A DNA stretch of 64,000 nt, from contig CAYXLI010000026.1 in NCBI GenBank assembly GCA_964464925.1, forward strand, positions 1-64,000. The letters are read 5' to 3'. Under the pieces are notes generated by a model, which ran no database searches, was not told where the DNA came from, and worked only from the letters and a program-made list of their open reading frames with translations. Of the stretch, positions 52,797 to 62,174 are shown in pieces (position 1 is the stretch's first letter; the number at the start of each line of letters is the position of its first letter). Origin of the DNA: CAYXLI01 sp964464925 (GTDB lineage: Bacteria > Acidobacteriota > Terriglobia > Bryobacterales > Bryobacteraceae). Position numbers and translations under genes: made by a program.

Positions 52797-54185
52797 TTAC
52801 TTTCGAGGCCGGGGCCCGTAGAGCTTCAGCAGATAATCCAATAGCTCGCTCCGCTCCGCGGGATTCACCTTCGCGCCCCACCGGACCATCTTGTCGATCT
52901 CGCGCTCCCACTGCGTCCTCGTCAGCCGCTGCTGCATGACAATATCCTCCTCATGGCAGGGCTGGCAGGCTGTGTGGAAGCTCTTGGGCGTCTCGAACTT
53001 CTTCGCCAGCGCGGGATCGGAGCCGGGCGTCGTCTTTTGTCCGGCCGGCCTGGGATCGGTGGTCACCTCGACTGCCACTTGCTGCACCACGTTGTTCAGA
53101 TATCCAGAGGGATTCCATTCCTCGGTCATCGGCTGCGTCTTACCTGCCGTGTCGAACGCGCGCGCCATCAGGATGTAGTGGCCTGTGCCGGGCGGAGTCC
53201 AGGTGTGCTGGAACTGACGCCACCCGTACTGTGCCTGGTCTTTACCGAGTTGAGCCTTCTGCCAGGTACGTCCCCGATCCGTTGAGACCTCGACGTAGGC
53301 GACCGGCTTCTCCCCGGCCCACGCTACCCCCTGAATTCGCAATGCTCCCGTGCCGATGCTTGCATCCTCGACAGGGCTGGTGATGATCGACTTGACGTTG
53401 ATCTCTTCCACAGGATGCATCGCTGCGGGATCGACAGCCGCCCCCGGAGTGACGGCCCTATCCGGACGCCGGTACGCGGTCTTCATGAAGAATCCATCGT
53501 AATCCTTGTCGAGAGCGGTGATGCTGGTCACCCACTTCACCCAGCTATCGCCTGCCCAACCAGGGACAATCAGCCGCAGAGGGAAGCCATGCGAGACCGG
53601 CATAGTCTGGCCGTTCATCTCATAAGCGAGCAGCGTGTCGCGCGCCATAGCCTTCCGCAGCGGCAGCGTGCGTTTGAACTCCGGCATCGTGCCCATGGGC
53701 ACATCCGCGCCATCGAAAAGCAGGTTCTTTGCCGCCGTCTTCACACCTGCCTTCGCCAGCACGTCTGACAATCGGACTCCGGTCCACCGGGCGTTGCCTA
53801 CCGATCCGTAAACCCACTGGACGCCCGGCACGGGCGGATCATACAGCGCGCGGCCATTCCCCGCGCACTCCAAAACACTGACCAATTCCACGCGCGGCAA
53901 CTTCTTCAGATCCGCCATGGTCAAAGTGACGGAACGCTCCACCTCGCCGCCGATCTGCAATTTCCAATCGTCCAGCTTCACTTCGGGCGTGTAGTGATGG
54001 CTGCGAACGAAGAAGCGTTCGACAGGCGTCAGCCACGAAGAAAAGCCGTCGAGCGGCATCTCCAGATCCTGCGGTCTTGTGGACCGCACGATCATAGTCC
54101 CATTCTGTGACTCAGCCGGGTAAGCGAGTGTAGCGAAGCCGGCAGCGGCGAGCGTATGAAAGAAGTTCCTTCTCGAATAGTTCAT
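52797..54185 (-). CDS. Sulfite oxidase/SorA-SoxC-like molybdoenzyme with fused C-terminal c-type heme domain
   Basis: 462 residues. Tat signal SRRNFFHTLAAAG for export of a folded cofactor enzyme. The molybdopterin domain (about 35-260) has the Mo-binding Cys107 in VLECAGNGRALY and the family segments SHGFPLRLIVPGWAG and DSWVKWVTSI; a dimerisation Ig-like domain follows (about 265-375). Residues 400-460 add a CQPCH heme motif (407-411) with Met433 as a possible sixth ligand, so the electron acceptor is built into the chain, as if SorA and SorB were fused. Probable sulfite oxidation, or other substrate of the family. Confidence 0.85.
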   Translation of the reverse strand: MNYSRRNFFHTLAAAGFATLAYPAESQNGTMIVRSTRPQDLEMPLDGFSSWLTPVERFFVRSHHYTPEVKLDDWKLQIGGEVERSVTLTMADLKKLPRVELVSVLECAGNGRALYDPPVPGVQWVYGSVGNARWTGVRLSDVLAKAGVKTAAKNLLFDGADVPMGTMPEFKRTLPLRKAMARDTLLAYEMNGQTMPVSHGFPLRLIVPGWAGDSWVKWVTSITALDKDYDGFFMKTAYRRPDRAVTPGAAVDPAAMHPVEEINVKSIITSPVEDASIGTGALRIQGVAWAGEKPVAYVEVSTDRGRTWQKAQLGKDQAQYGWRQFQHTWTPPGTGHYILMARAFDTAGKTQPMTEEWNPSGYLNNVVQQVAVEVTTDPRPAGQKTTPGSDPALAKKFETPKSFHTACQPCHEEDIVMQQRLTRTQWEREIDKMVRWGAKVNPAERSELLDYLLKLYGPRPRK

Positions 54186-54192
54186 GTGCGAT

Positions 54193-55887
54193 TTAGTGAG
54201 ATGCCCTGGAAGGCCAGTTTACATCGAGATTCGTCATCACGGCATCTTTCACGTCGATACTTTCGACGTAGTTCTGAAAACCCGGCTTACTGACTTCAAT
54301 GCGATACGAACCAGTAGGAAGCGTTAGTGTAGCAGGAGTCTTCTCGGTCCGCGACTCTCCGTTGATGCTGATGGAAGCGCCCGCGGGCTCTGAGCGAATA
54401 AAAACTGTCCCCGTCGTGCGCTCCAGATTCATGACTACTTCTGATTCCTTCGGCACCTCGAAGATCCGCAGCGCGCGCCGGTAGCCGATCAGCGACGCGC
54501 TGAGTGTGTGGCGCCCCGCCGGAAGCGTAATATTGCACGGCGTTTTGCAGCTCATCTCCGGCTTGGAATCGACCAGCACTGTTGCGCCGGGCGGATTCGT
54601 CACCAGCAGAGCGGGACGATCGCCGGCCTCGGGCTTGGGCTCCTTCTTCGCGATCGCGGCTTCCTTCGGCTGCTCTTTCTTTTCCTCAGGGGGCGCGCCC
54701 TGGGGTTCTGTCGCTGGAGGTAGCGGCTGCACGGCGGTCGGGCTGGGCTTCGGACCGGACGTTTCCACCGCAGGGGCAGTCTGAGCAGTCTGGGGCGCCG
54801 GTTCGTCCTGCCCGCCAAAATATTGCAACCCGTAGATCATCAACGCCGAGACGATTCCTCCCGCAACGATGATCATGGCTAGAATGCGCGCAATTCGCAA
54901 TGGCTTGGAAGCGCGCTCCTGCTGCACAGGCTCGATAGCCGGTTCCACAGGCGTGATAGCCGGCCTCACCGGCGCAGGTGCCGGTTTTGCTTTCGGGACC
55001 GCAATGGGCGCGGCATCGCGGACGGTGGGTAGAGAGAGCGCGGCGCCAGGGGCGAGCGGCTTCCAGCCTTTAGACGAATTGCAGGCGTTCTCCAGCGCTC
55101 TGACAAAGTCGGCGCAGGACTTGTAACGCTCTTCGGGATTCTTCGCCAGCGCCCGCTTCAGCACAGTCTCGATCGCCCAGCCGAGGCTCGGATTGATGCT
55201 CTGCGGCGGCGCCGGCGCCTCACGCACAATCTTGAAGAGGATCGTCGGCATGGATTCGCCGGTAAACGGGCGCTCGCCGGTGAGGAGTTCATACGCAATC
55301 ACAGCCAGCGAGAACTGGTCTGACCTTCCGTCGATCGCCTGGCCCTGAATATGCTCCGGCGACATGTAATTTGGCGTGCCTGTGAGCGTGGCGGTCTGCG
55401 TAGCCTGCGCGCTCTGCACCTTGGCAATGCCGAAGTCGGTAATTTTCACCATGGTGCTTTCGTGCAGCATGATGTTGGCCGGCTTGATATCGCGGTGAAT
55501 GACACCCCGTTTGTGTGCGTAGTCCAATGCCGCGGCAGTCTGATGCAGAATGTTCAGGACCTGGGCTGCATCCGGCGGATCCGAGCGGGCGAGTTTTTCC
55601 AGAGTCGGCCCGTCCACCAGTTCCATGGCAATGTAGGCGAGGTCGCCTTCCTGCGCAATGTCGTAGATGGTGACGATGTTTGGATGCGAGAGCATCCCGG
55701 CCGACTGCGCCTCCCGGAACAGACGGTCGTGCAGGCGCTCACGCTCGTCCAGGTCGGAAACGTCGGAAAGCCGAATTGTTTTAATCGCCACCGTGCGGCC
55801 GATGGACGGGTCCAAGGCACTGTAAACAATGCCCATTGCTCCCCGTCCAAGTTCGCCCTGGACCTCGTAACGACCGATCCGCGTCAT
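54193..55887 (-). CDS. Ser/Thr protein kinase with two PEGA domains
   Basis: 564 residues. Kinase domain 7-270: glycine loop GELGRGAMGIVYSA, Lys36 (AIKTI), Glu59, HRD at 131-133 (IHRDIKPANIM), DFG at 151-153 (TDFGIAK), and activation segment GTPNYMSPEH. A Pro/Ala linker, one membrane span at about 334-355, another linker rich in Pro/Lys/Glu, then two PEGA repeats (about 424-490 and 494-560; VTNPPGATVLVDSKPEM, RSEPAGASISINGESR). PEGA modules are thought to bind envelope components or metals, suggesting signal sensing outside. Divergent from ftsY, 77 bases apart. Confidence 0.92.
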   Translation of the reverse strand: MTRIGRYEVQGELGRGAMGIVYSALDPSIGRTVAIKTIRLSDVSDLDERERLHDRLFREAQSAGMLSHPNIVTIYDIAQEGDLAYIAMELVDGPTLEKLARSDPPDAAQVLNILHQTAAALDYAHKRGVIHRDIKPANIMLHESTMVKITDFGIAKVQSAQATQTATLTGTPNYMSPEHIQGQAIDGRSDQFSLAVIAYELLTGERPFTGESMPTILFKIVREAPAPPQSINPSLGWAIETVLKRALAKNPEERYKSCADFVRALENACNSSKGWKPLAPGAALSLPTVRDAAPIAVPKAKPAPAPVRPAITPVEPAIEPVQQERASKPLRIARILAMIIVAGGIVSALMIYGLQYFGGQDEPAPQTAQTAPAVETSGPKPSPTAVQPLPPATEPQGAPPEEKKEQPKEAAIAKKEPKPEAGDRPALLVTNPPGATVLVDSKPEMSCKTPCNITLPAGRHTLSASLIGYRRALRIFEVPKESEVVMNLERTTGTVFIRSEPAGASISINGESRTEKTPATLTLPTGSYRIEVSKPGFQNYVESIDVKDAVMTNLDVNWPSRASH

Positions 55888-55964
55888 CTAGGCCAATTGT
55901 AGCGGGTTACACCTGCTCTCCGTTGATACAATCGGATTGGGACGGCTTCGTCCACTCTACCCGC

Positions 55965-56915
55965 ATGATTCAAACCCTTTTCGGTTCAGTTCCGCAAGAG
56001 CCCACCCTGCTTGAGCGGCTTAAGGCAGGCATTGAGAAGACTCGCAGCGGACTCGTCGATCGCATTGAAGATGTCATCTCCGGAAAGAAGGAGATCGATG
56101 CCGATCTGCTCGAAGAGTTGGAGTACACGCTCATTACGGCGGACATCGGAATCAAGACCACGCAGGAAATCCTCGAGGAGATCCGGCTGCGCGTCGATCG
56201 AAACATGGTTGGCGATGCGCAGGAGATCAAGAATATGATCCGCGAGCATCTGCTGGAAGTTCTGCAGGCGAACGACCGGCCCATGCCGCATCTCGACGCG
56301 CCACCCGCGGTTGTGATGGTGGTCGGCGTGAACGGGGCGGGGAAGACGACGACCATCGGTAAGCTGACGCAGCGTTTCAAGGACGAAGGCCGATCCGTTC
56401 TGATGTGCGCGGCCGACACGTTTCGGGCAGCCGCTATTGAGCAATTGGAGGTTTGGGGTGAGCGGACCGGCACTGAAGTGATCCGGCAGAAATCCGGCGC
56501 CGACCCAAGCGCCGTGGTCTTTGACGCGTTGCAGGCTGCCAAGGCCCGAAAGATCGATTACGTGATTGTAGATACGGCGGGACGGCTCCACACAAAAGAG
56601 AACCTGATGGCGGAACTCGAGAAAATGCGGCGCACCGCTACGCGCGTGGTAGCCGGGGCGCCCCATGAGGTTCTGCTCGTGCTCGATGGCACCACGGGAC
56701 AGAACGGGTTGGAACAGGCGCGGAAGTTTACCGAAACCAGCGGTGTGACCGGCATTGTTCTTACGAAACTGGACGGCACCGCGAAAGGCGGCGTGGTGGT
56801 CGCGATTACTCGCGAACTCGGGCTCCCGATTCGCTACGTCGGAGTGGGCGAGAAGGTGACAGACCTGCTGCCGTTCGAACCTGAAACGTTTATCGATTCT
56901 CTATTCCAGAAATGA
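55965..56915 (+). CDS. ftsY: Signal recognition particle receptor FtsY
   Basis: 316 residues; the compact form without a long acidic A-domain. GTPase that docks SRP-ribosome complexes at the inner membrane. N domain helices at 10-95, then G1 GVNGAGKTTTIGKL, the insertion box DTFRAAAIEQL, G3 DTAGRLHT, and the TKLDGTAKGG motif. Start chosen at 55965; the extension back to 55836 overlaps the divergent kinase gene and lacks family sequence. The stop overlaps ribD (ATGA). Confidence 0.95.
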   Translation: MIQTLFGSVPQEPTLLERLKAGIEKTRSGLVDRIEDVISGKKEIDADLLEELEYTLITADIGIKTTQEILEEIRLRVDRNMVGDAQEIKNMIREHLLEVLQANDRPMPHLDAPPAVVMVVGVNGAGKTTTIGKLTQRFKDEGRSVLMCAADTFRAAAIEQLEVWGERTGTEVIRQKSGADPSAVVFDALQAAKARKIDYVIVDTAGRLHTKENLMAELEKMRRTATRVVAGAPHEVLLVLDGTTGQNGLEQARKFTETSGVTGIVLTKLDGTAKGGVVVAITRELGLPIRYVGVGEKVTDLLPFEPETFIDSLFQK

Positions 56916-58009
56916 GCGCGGACTACATGGCAGGGGCGCTTGCCCTGGCGGCGGAAGGCCTGGGGCAAACCAGCCCGAATCCAGCAGTAGGAGCGGTGGT
57001 GGTGCGCGACGGCCAGATTGTCGGCCGCGGATTCCATACCTACGCCGGCAAGGATCACGCTGAGATCGTGGCTCTGCAGGATGCGGGCGAACTGGCTCGT
57101 GGCGCGACTTTGTACGTTACATTGGAGCCCTGTTCGCACATGGGGCGGACCGGCCCCTGCGCGGATGCTTTAATCGCAGCGGGAGTAGCGAGAGTTGTGG
57201 CGGCGATGCAGGATCCGAATCCGCAGGTTGCGGGACAGGGGTTCGCCAAACTGAGGGCTGCGGGTGTTGTTGTCGACATCGAGCACTCCGCCACAGGAGA
57301 AGCTGAGAAGCTGAACGAAGCGTACGTACACTACATGCGAACGGGGAAGCCTTTGGTGACTCTGAAGGCTGCAGTGACGTTGGACGGCAAAATCGCCGCT
57401 CCGGAGGACAACCGCGGTTGGATTACGAGTGAACGGGCGCGCGCCCATGTGCAAACCTTGCGGCACAACTCGGACGCCATTCTGACCGGCATTGGAACGG
57501 TGCTTGCAGACGACTGCCTGCTCACCGATCGCAGCGGCCTGGCGCGCAGCAGGCCTTTGCTCCGCATCGTCGTGGATTCGCAGCTTCGGCTCCCGCCGGA
57601 TTCGAAGATGGTGAGCAGTGCGGCGGACGATCTGCTGGTGGTTACAACGTCGGTGGCCTCGCCGGAGCGGAAGAAGGTTCTGGAATCCCTCGGTGTGCGA
57701 GTGGTTGCCTTCGATGCGCCGAATGGGCGTACGGACCTGTCTCAACTGGTCGATTTCCTTGGCAAAGAGCGCTATCTCTCGCTGATGATTGAAGCGGGCA
57801 GCAAAGTGAACTGGGCGGCGCTGGAATCGGCGGTTGTGGACAAGATCTTCTTCTATTACGCGCCCAAGATACTAGGCGGACTGCAATCGCTGCCCGTGGC
57901 GGGCGGAGCCGGCCGCCGCAGGCGCGTGGATGCGATGGAATTTCGCAACGTGAAGCTGCACTCGATCACCGAAGATGAATTCGCAGTAGAAGCATGGCTG
58001 GTGAAATAG
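56912..58009 (+). CDS. ribD: Bifunctional riboflavin biosynthesis deaminase/reductase
   Basis: 365 residues. The N-terminal deaminase domain (1-145) has the zinc site HAEIVAL and EPCSHMGRTGPC and acts on the pyrimidine produced by GTP cyclohydrolase II. The reductase domain (about 150-365) uses NADPH, with VTLDGKIA and GIGTVLADDC. Its ATG overlaps the ftsY stop. It is followed by ribE; ribBA and ribH are not in the window, so the riboflavin genes are split. Confidence 0.95.
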   Translation: MSADYMAGALALAAEGLGQTSPNPAVGAVVVRDGQIVGRGFHTYAGKDHAEIVALQDAGELARGATLYVTLEPCSHMGRTGPCADALIAAGVARVVAAMQDPNPQVAGQGFAKLRAAGVVVDIEHSATGEAEKLNEAYVHYMRTGKPLVTLKAAVTLDGKIAAPEDNRGWITSERARAHVQTLRHNSDAILTGIGTVLADDCLLTDRSGLARSRPLLRIVVDSQLRLPPDSKMVSSAADDLLVVTTSVASPERKKVLESLGVRVVAFDAPNGRTDLSQLVDFLGKERYLSLMIEAGSKVNWAALESAVVDKIFFYYAPKILGGLQSLPVAGGAGRRRRVDAMEFRNVKLHSITEDEFAVEAWLVK

Positions 58010-58614
58010 TGTTTACCGGAATCGTTGAGGAAACTGGAACTCTGGACGCGTTGGACGCGCATGAAACGGGGGCGCGCCTGCGCATCCGCTGCAGTACGGT
58101 GCTATCCGGCACAAAGATAGGGGACAGCGTGGCCGTGAATGGCGTGTGCCTGACTGCCATCGAAGTCACTGAGAATTCGTTCTCGGCGGAACTGGCGCCC
58201 GAGACCCTTCAGCGTACCAATTTGGGCGATTTGCATGCCGGGTCGACAGTGAATCTCGAGCGGCCCCTCGCCGCGAATGGACGCTTCAGCGGCCACGTGG
58301 TGCAGGGCCATGTAGACGGCACCGGCGAGTTACTCTCCTTCGAACTGATCGGAGATGAGAACTGGTGGATGCGCGTGCGAATTCCCGAAGAACTGGACCG
58401 TTATATCGTATTCAAGGGTTCGATTGCGATTGACGGAATCAGCCTGACGGTTGCCGCCATCGAGGACCGCATCGTGTCCGTCACCATCATTCCGCACACT
58501 TATCACAACACGTCGCTTCGCTCATATAAGCCTGGCGATCGCGTGAATATCGAGACGGACATCTTCGCCAAGCACCTCGAGAAGATGGTGGGCGCGATGA
58601 TTGCCGCGCGGTAG
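58009..58614 (+). CDS. ribE: Riboflavin synthase, alpha chain
   Basis: 201 residues; dismutates two lumazines to riboflavin. Two similar lumazine-binding barrels (1-97 and 98-190), with the start FTGIVEETG and the second-barrel GHVVQGHVDGTGE. The GTG at 58009 overlaps the ribD TAG and gives the usual family N-terminus (Met-Phe-Thr-Gly-Ile-Val-Glu), with GGTGA 5 bases upstream. ATG at 57994 would add five residues and is the alternative. It ends four bases before the convergent DUF885 gene. Confidence 0.94.
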   Translation: MFTGIVEETGTLDALDAHETGARLRIRCSTVLSGTKIGDSVAVNGVCLTAIEVTENSFSAELAPETLQRTNLGDLHAGSTVNLERPLAANGRFSGHVVQGHVDGTGELLSFELIGDENWWMRVRIPEELDRYIVFKGSIAIDGISLTVAAIEDRIVSVTIIPHTYHNTSLRSYKPGDRVNIETDIFAKHLEKMVGAMIAAR

Positions 58615-58618
58615 TCCG

Positions 58619-60361
58619 CTAAAGGGTCGAACCCGTATCGTTCGGCAGCAGGATCTTACGAATCACCTTTAGCGGAACTGCACCCTGCTTCACGAACTCG
58701 TTGTGAAACGCTTCCAGGCTGAAACCGGAGCCCTTGGCCTGCTGGTAATCGTGCCGCAGCTTGTAGATTTGCAGCTTGCCTAGCGTGTAGTAAAGGTATG
58801 TCGGGTTATAAGCGCCGCGCCGGGCCTCTTCGTAGGCATTGGCGGGCTCCTGGAAGCCTTTCTCGACGAAGATCTTCGCTCCGTCCTTCACGCTCATGCC
58901 TTCGGTGTGCAACTTGATCCCCACCACATAACGGCAATCGCGGAGAAGCGCCTCGGAAAGCTGCGCCAGCTTGATCTTCGGATCGCCGCCGCCGAAGCCT
59001 TCCTCCAGCATCATCTGCTCGCAGTAGTGTGCCCAGCCCTCCGCATTGCTGCCGCATGTGACCAGTTTGCGCGTCTTGGTCGGGAACTGCCGGGCATACA
59101 GGAACTGCACGAAATGTCCAGGGTAGGCCTCATGCACGGTAATTACGTCCATCACAGGGCGGTTGTAAAGCCGCAAATGTTCCTCTTTGTGTTTCGGCGT
59201 CCAATCCTTTTCCGGAGGAGTGATGTAGTAAAACGCCTCCCGTGCCTTTTTCTCAAAAGCTCCCGGAGTGTCCATGGAAGCGAAGGTGCCAGACCGCGCG
59301 TATGGCGGAGTCTCCTCAATGCTTGGCCGCACGTCGGAAGGGATAGTGACGATTTTGTGATCTACGACGAACTGCCGCACCGCATCCACCGTATTCCTGG
59401 CGGAGGAGATGAGCGTAGCCTCGGCCGGATGATCGTTCTCAAGGGACCGGAACACATCCGCGGGCTTCCTGTTTGGATCGATTTTCTTCGCGGTTTGAAT
59501 GAAATCGCGGTAGTCCTTCTCCAGGTTCGCCTGCCCGATCGCCAGAAGTTTTGAGACCGGCGTATCCACCATCTCCTCATACTGCAGCTTTTGCGCGAAG
59601 TTGTCTGCGCCGATTGCGTACCGTCCGGTGGAGCGCGGCTTCAGAGTGGTTTCCAGCCACTTCGTGGCGTCCTCAAAAGCTGCGACGGCATCCTTGTTCG
59701 CCGATTGGAAGTCTTGCAGCAGCGTCTTATCTTCGCCGGCGGCATCCTTCGCCCATGCAGCCACGGTATCGCGGAAAAACTCGACTGACCCGCCGCTCAT
59801 GCGGATGGCTAAATCGGTAAACTCCACAGGCGGCGTCACCATGTTCTGCTTCATCTCAGCCAGAATGTCCGGTGTCCTGCGCAGCCGCGCAATTACACTG
59901 CGCAAGCGTTCCGGCTTCGAAGCGAAATCCCGCTTCATCAGGAGATCGATGGCGCCCCCCGGCAGTCCGGCATAGTTCATCGGATTGCGCTTCCAGCTTT
60001 CGATAATCGTGTGGTCCTGCAGTTCGGAGTTGATCTGACCCTCGATCAGAGCGGCATCGATCGACTCGTCCGTCGTGAGGTTCTGCTTCCGCAGCGCCTG
60101 CAACCGTGCCTGCAGGCTGCGCAACGCGGTAACCCGGTTGCGAATGGCGTCCGCGGACAGACTCTCGAGTTTGTCGTCGTACTCGTGGAAGCCCTGCGCG
60201 GTGCCGGAGCTTGGACTGAAATCGAAGGACTGCTTGAAGTAGTCGTCTACGAACGAGCGGAACGCGGTAGACGATAGCGGCTCACTATCCGCTACGGGTT
60301 TCTGGTTGGAACACCCGGCCAGCAAAAGACACAGATACACCAGGGGTGCCTTGTTCAGCAT
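58619..60361 (-). CDS. DUF885 family lipoprotein, putative metallopeptidase
   Basis: 580 residues. A lipoprotein signal ends in LLLAGC (Cys17). The DUF885 hallmark HEAYPGHFVQF occurs at about residue 400, with a downstream Glu in CEQMMLEEGFGGGD-like sequence, suggesting a zinc site of the HExxH-related kind. Long helices dominate, as in M32/gluzincin-like folds. Proposed to be an envelope peptidase; unproven. Preceded on the minus strand by the DHH phosphoesterase gene (21 bases away), so possibly co-transcribed. Confidence 0.85.
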   Translation of the reverse strand: MLNKAPLVYLCLLLAGCSNQKPVADSEPLSSTAFRSFVDDYFKQSFDFSPSSGTAQGFHEYDDKLESLSADAIRNRVTALRSLQARLQALRKQNLTTDESIDAALIEGQINSELQDHTIIESWKRNPMNYAGLPGGAIDLLMKRDFASKPERLRSVIARLRRTPDILAEMKQNMVTPPVEFTDLAIRMSGGSVEFFRDTVAAWAKDAAGEDKTLLQDFQSANKDAVAAFEDATKWLETTLKPRSTGRYAIGADNFAQKLQYEEMVDTPVSKLLAIGQANLEKDYRDFIQTAKKIDPNRKPADVFRSLENDHPAEATLISSARNTVDAVRQFVVDHKIVTIPSDVRPSIEETPPYARSGTFASMDTPGAFEKKAREAFYYITPPEKDWTPKHKEEHLRLYNRPVMDVITVHEAYPGHFVQFLYARQFPTKTRKLVTCGSNAEGWAHYCEQMMLEEGFGGGDPKIKLAQLSEALLRDCRYVVGIKLHTEGMSVKDGAKIFVEKGFQEPANAYEEARRGAYNPTYLYYTLGKLQIYKLRHDYQQAKGSGFSLEAFHNEFVKQGAVPLKVIRKILLPNDTGSTL

Positions 60362-60382
60362 GTACTCCTCCCACGTCCACTG

Positions 60383-61336
60383 TCAGCTTTTCAATTCCTG
60401 TACAATTTCAGCCGCTGCCTGTCGCGCTTCCTTCACCTGACCAACCTCAAAGCTGATCGCGCCCACCTTGGCGTGACCGCCGCCGCCGTACCGCTCGCAG
60501 ATGGTCGCCAGGTTGTGCTTCAGCGCTCTCTTCACCCACGGATTCGAACCGACGGAAACCTTGGTGCGGAACGTCGACGTGCTCACCGAGACTGTGTAAG
60601 TGGAGTCGGGGAACAGGTAGTACGGGATGAACTTGTTGTAGCCTTCCAGGTCGTAGCCGATGAGGTCGAAGAAGACGACGCCATCGGTGCTCACGGCTTT
60701 GTCCCGGATGATGTCGATCGAGCGTACGTGCCTCTCGTAAAGCGGCCGGTAGATCTCCTGAATGTCCGGCTGCTGGATGATCTCCGATAGCGAAAGGTGC
60801 CGCATGGCGCGAATGATCTTCTGCACCGTTTCCGATCCTTTCGAGCCCTCAATCACAAGCGTCAGCTTCATCGCCGGTTCCTTCAGTTCCACCGCCTCTT
60901 GTGAATTGGCGTACTGCGCGCCGTCGATGATGTCGGCCCAGGCCACCAACTCGCTCAGATCGTTGGCTTCGTAGCCGAACTTCTCCTTGGCTACGGTGCG
61001 GATGAAGTTAGTGCACGACCGGAACTCCGGATCATACAATTTTCGCGGATTCTGTTCATTCCGCCAGTGCTCGGCGTCCTCCGGCGAAAGAAAAGCACTC
61101 TGGTGATGGTCAAACCACCAGGTAAGCTTCGGATTTGGAGAATACTTGAAATCGACAATCGCGTTTTCATCACCGTCAAACAGGTCGTTCTCAAAGATCT
61201 GGGAAGCCTTATGAGCCATGCCGGTGAAGGCGAACTCGCAATTAGGATAGTATTTGTCTTCAAGAAAACGGCTGAAGAACGCGGCGGACGCAGCTCCGTC
61301 GAAGCAATGATCGTGGTATAAGATGCGGACCTTCAT
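60383..61336 (-). CDS. DHH-family phosphoesterase
   Basis: 317 residues. N-terminal HDHCFDG (His8, Asp9, His10, Asp13) and the DHH motif in WWFDHHQS (76-78) bind manganese; the C-terminal DHHA1 signature is GGGGHAKVGAISFE. The arrangement is that of oligoribonuclease/phosphohydrolase-type DHH proteins, but the middle differs from NrnA, so I leave the substrate open (short oligonucleotides, cyclic dinucleotide products or polyphosphate are possible). Divergent from the SDR gene at 61449. Confidence 0.82.
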   Translation of the reverse strand: MKVRILYHDHCFDGAASAAFFSRFLEDKYYPNCEFAFTGMAHKASQIFENDLFDGDENAIVDFKYSPNPKLTWWFDHHQSAFLSPEDAEHWRNEQNPRKLYDPEFRSCTNFIRTVAKEKFGYEANDLSELVAWADIIDGAQYANSQEAVELKEPAMKLTLVIEGSKGSETVQKIIRAMRHLSLSEIIQQPDIQEIYRPLYERHVRSIDIIRDKAVSTDGVVFFDLIGYDLEGYNKFIPYYLFPDSTYTVSVSTSTFRTKVSVGSNPWVKRALKHNLATICERYGGGGHAKVGAISFEVGQVKEARQAAAEIVQELKS

Positions 61337-61410
61337 TCAGATCAGTAAGGACAGGAAAACTATCCAGCTTGCCTCAAAACACCTCCGGATTGCAAGCGAA
61401 GGTGGAAAAA

Positions 61411-61452
61411 ATGTTTGAGGGCATTGTTTTGGAGCCGCGGAGATTCCAGTGA
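61411..61452 (+). CDS. Candidate 13-residue leader peptide
   Basis: ATG at 61411 preceded by AGGTGG (8 bases upstream) opens a frame reading MFEGIVLEPRRFQ and stops at TGA 61450-61452. That stop overlaps the GTG start of the SDR gene at 61449. This could be a short translated leader coupled to the SDR gene. No rare-codon or hairpin pattern was seen that would indicate attenuation. Chance is quite possible for so short a frame. Confidence 0.3.
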   Translation: MFEGIVLEPRRFQ

Positions 61453-62174
61453 CTACACGCGAGTTTGACGGCAAAATCTGTTTCATAGTAGGTGGTGCGA
61501 GTGGCATCGGGCTGGCCACCGCGCATGCTCTGGCGGAACGCGGAGCAATCGTCGCCATCGGCGATGTCCGCGAAGAGGACTCCTTGCCGTCGCTGTTGGT
61601 GGACGTGACCCGGCCGGAGGAGATCCGGGACGCTGTGGCCGGTATTCTGGAACTTCACGGACGGCTCGACGTGGCAGTCAACTGCGCGGGCGTGGGAGGC
61701 GCGCGTGCCCGCACCGCCGAATACCCGCACGAGGTCTGGAACCAGGTAATGGCGGTGAACCTTACCGGCGTGTTCTCCTGCATGCAGGAGCAGTTGAAGG
61801 CAATGGTACCAAACCGGTCCGGAGTGATCGTAAATGTCGCCTCGGTGGCAGGCATCACGGCATTCCCGAATTACGGCGCGTACACAGCGAGTAAGCACGG
61901 CGTTGTGGGGCTGACCAAGGCAGCCGCTATCGAATACGCAACGCTCGGTATCCGTATCAACGCAATCTGCCCCGCCTACACGCGGACGCCGATGATGGAA
62001 ACCATGCTGACGCAGCGCGAGGGCCTCGAGGAACGCTTGCTCGGCCGCATTCCAATCGGGCGCTTCGCAACGGCAGGCGAGATCGCGGAGTCGATTGTGT
62101 ATCTCTGTTCGTCCGCATCGGGCTTCATGACCGGGCAGTGCCTGGTTCTCGATGGGGGGATCACGGCAGAATGA
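61449..62174 (+). CDS. Classical short-chain dehydrogenase/reductase
   Basis: 241 residues. NAD(H) site with IVGGASGIGLA (Val for the usual Thr), an acidic GDVREED favouring NAD, NCAGVGG, and catalytic Ser/Tyr/Lys in VASVAG and YTASKHG. Ends in FMTGQCLVLDGGITAE, typical of FabG-like SDRs. GTG start with GGAG about 14 bases upstream. Its stop overlaps the acyl-CoA dehydrogenase gene by ATGA. Context suggests oxidation of a hydroxy-acyl intermediate. Confidence 0.88.
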   Translation: MTTREFDGKICFIVGGASGIGLATAHALAERGAIVAIGDVREEDSLPSLLVDVTRPEEIRDAVAGILELHGRLDVAVNCAGVGGARARTAEYPHEVWNQVMAVNLTGVFSCMQEQLKAMVPNRSGVIVNVASVAGITAFPNYGAYTASKHGVVGLTKAAAIEYATLGIRINAICPAYTRTPMMETMLTQREGLEERLLGRIPIGRFATAGEIAESIVYLCSSASGFMTGQCLVLDGGITAE

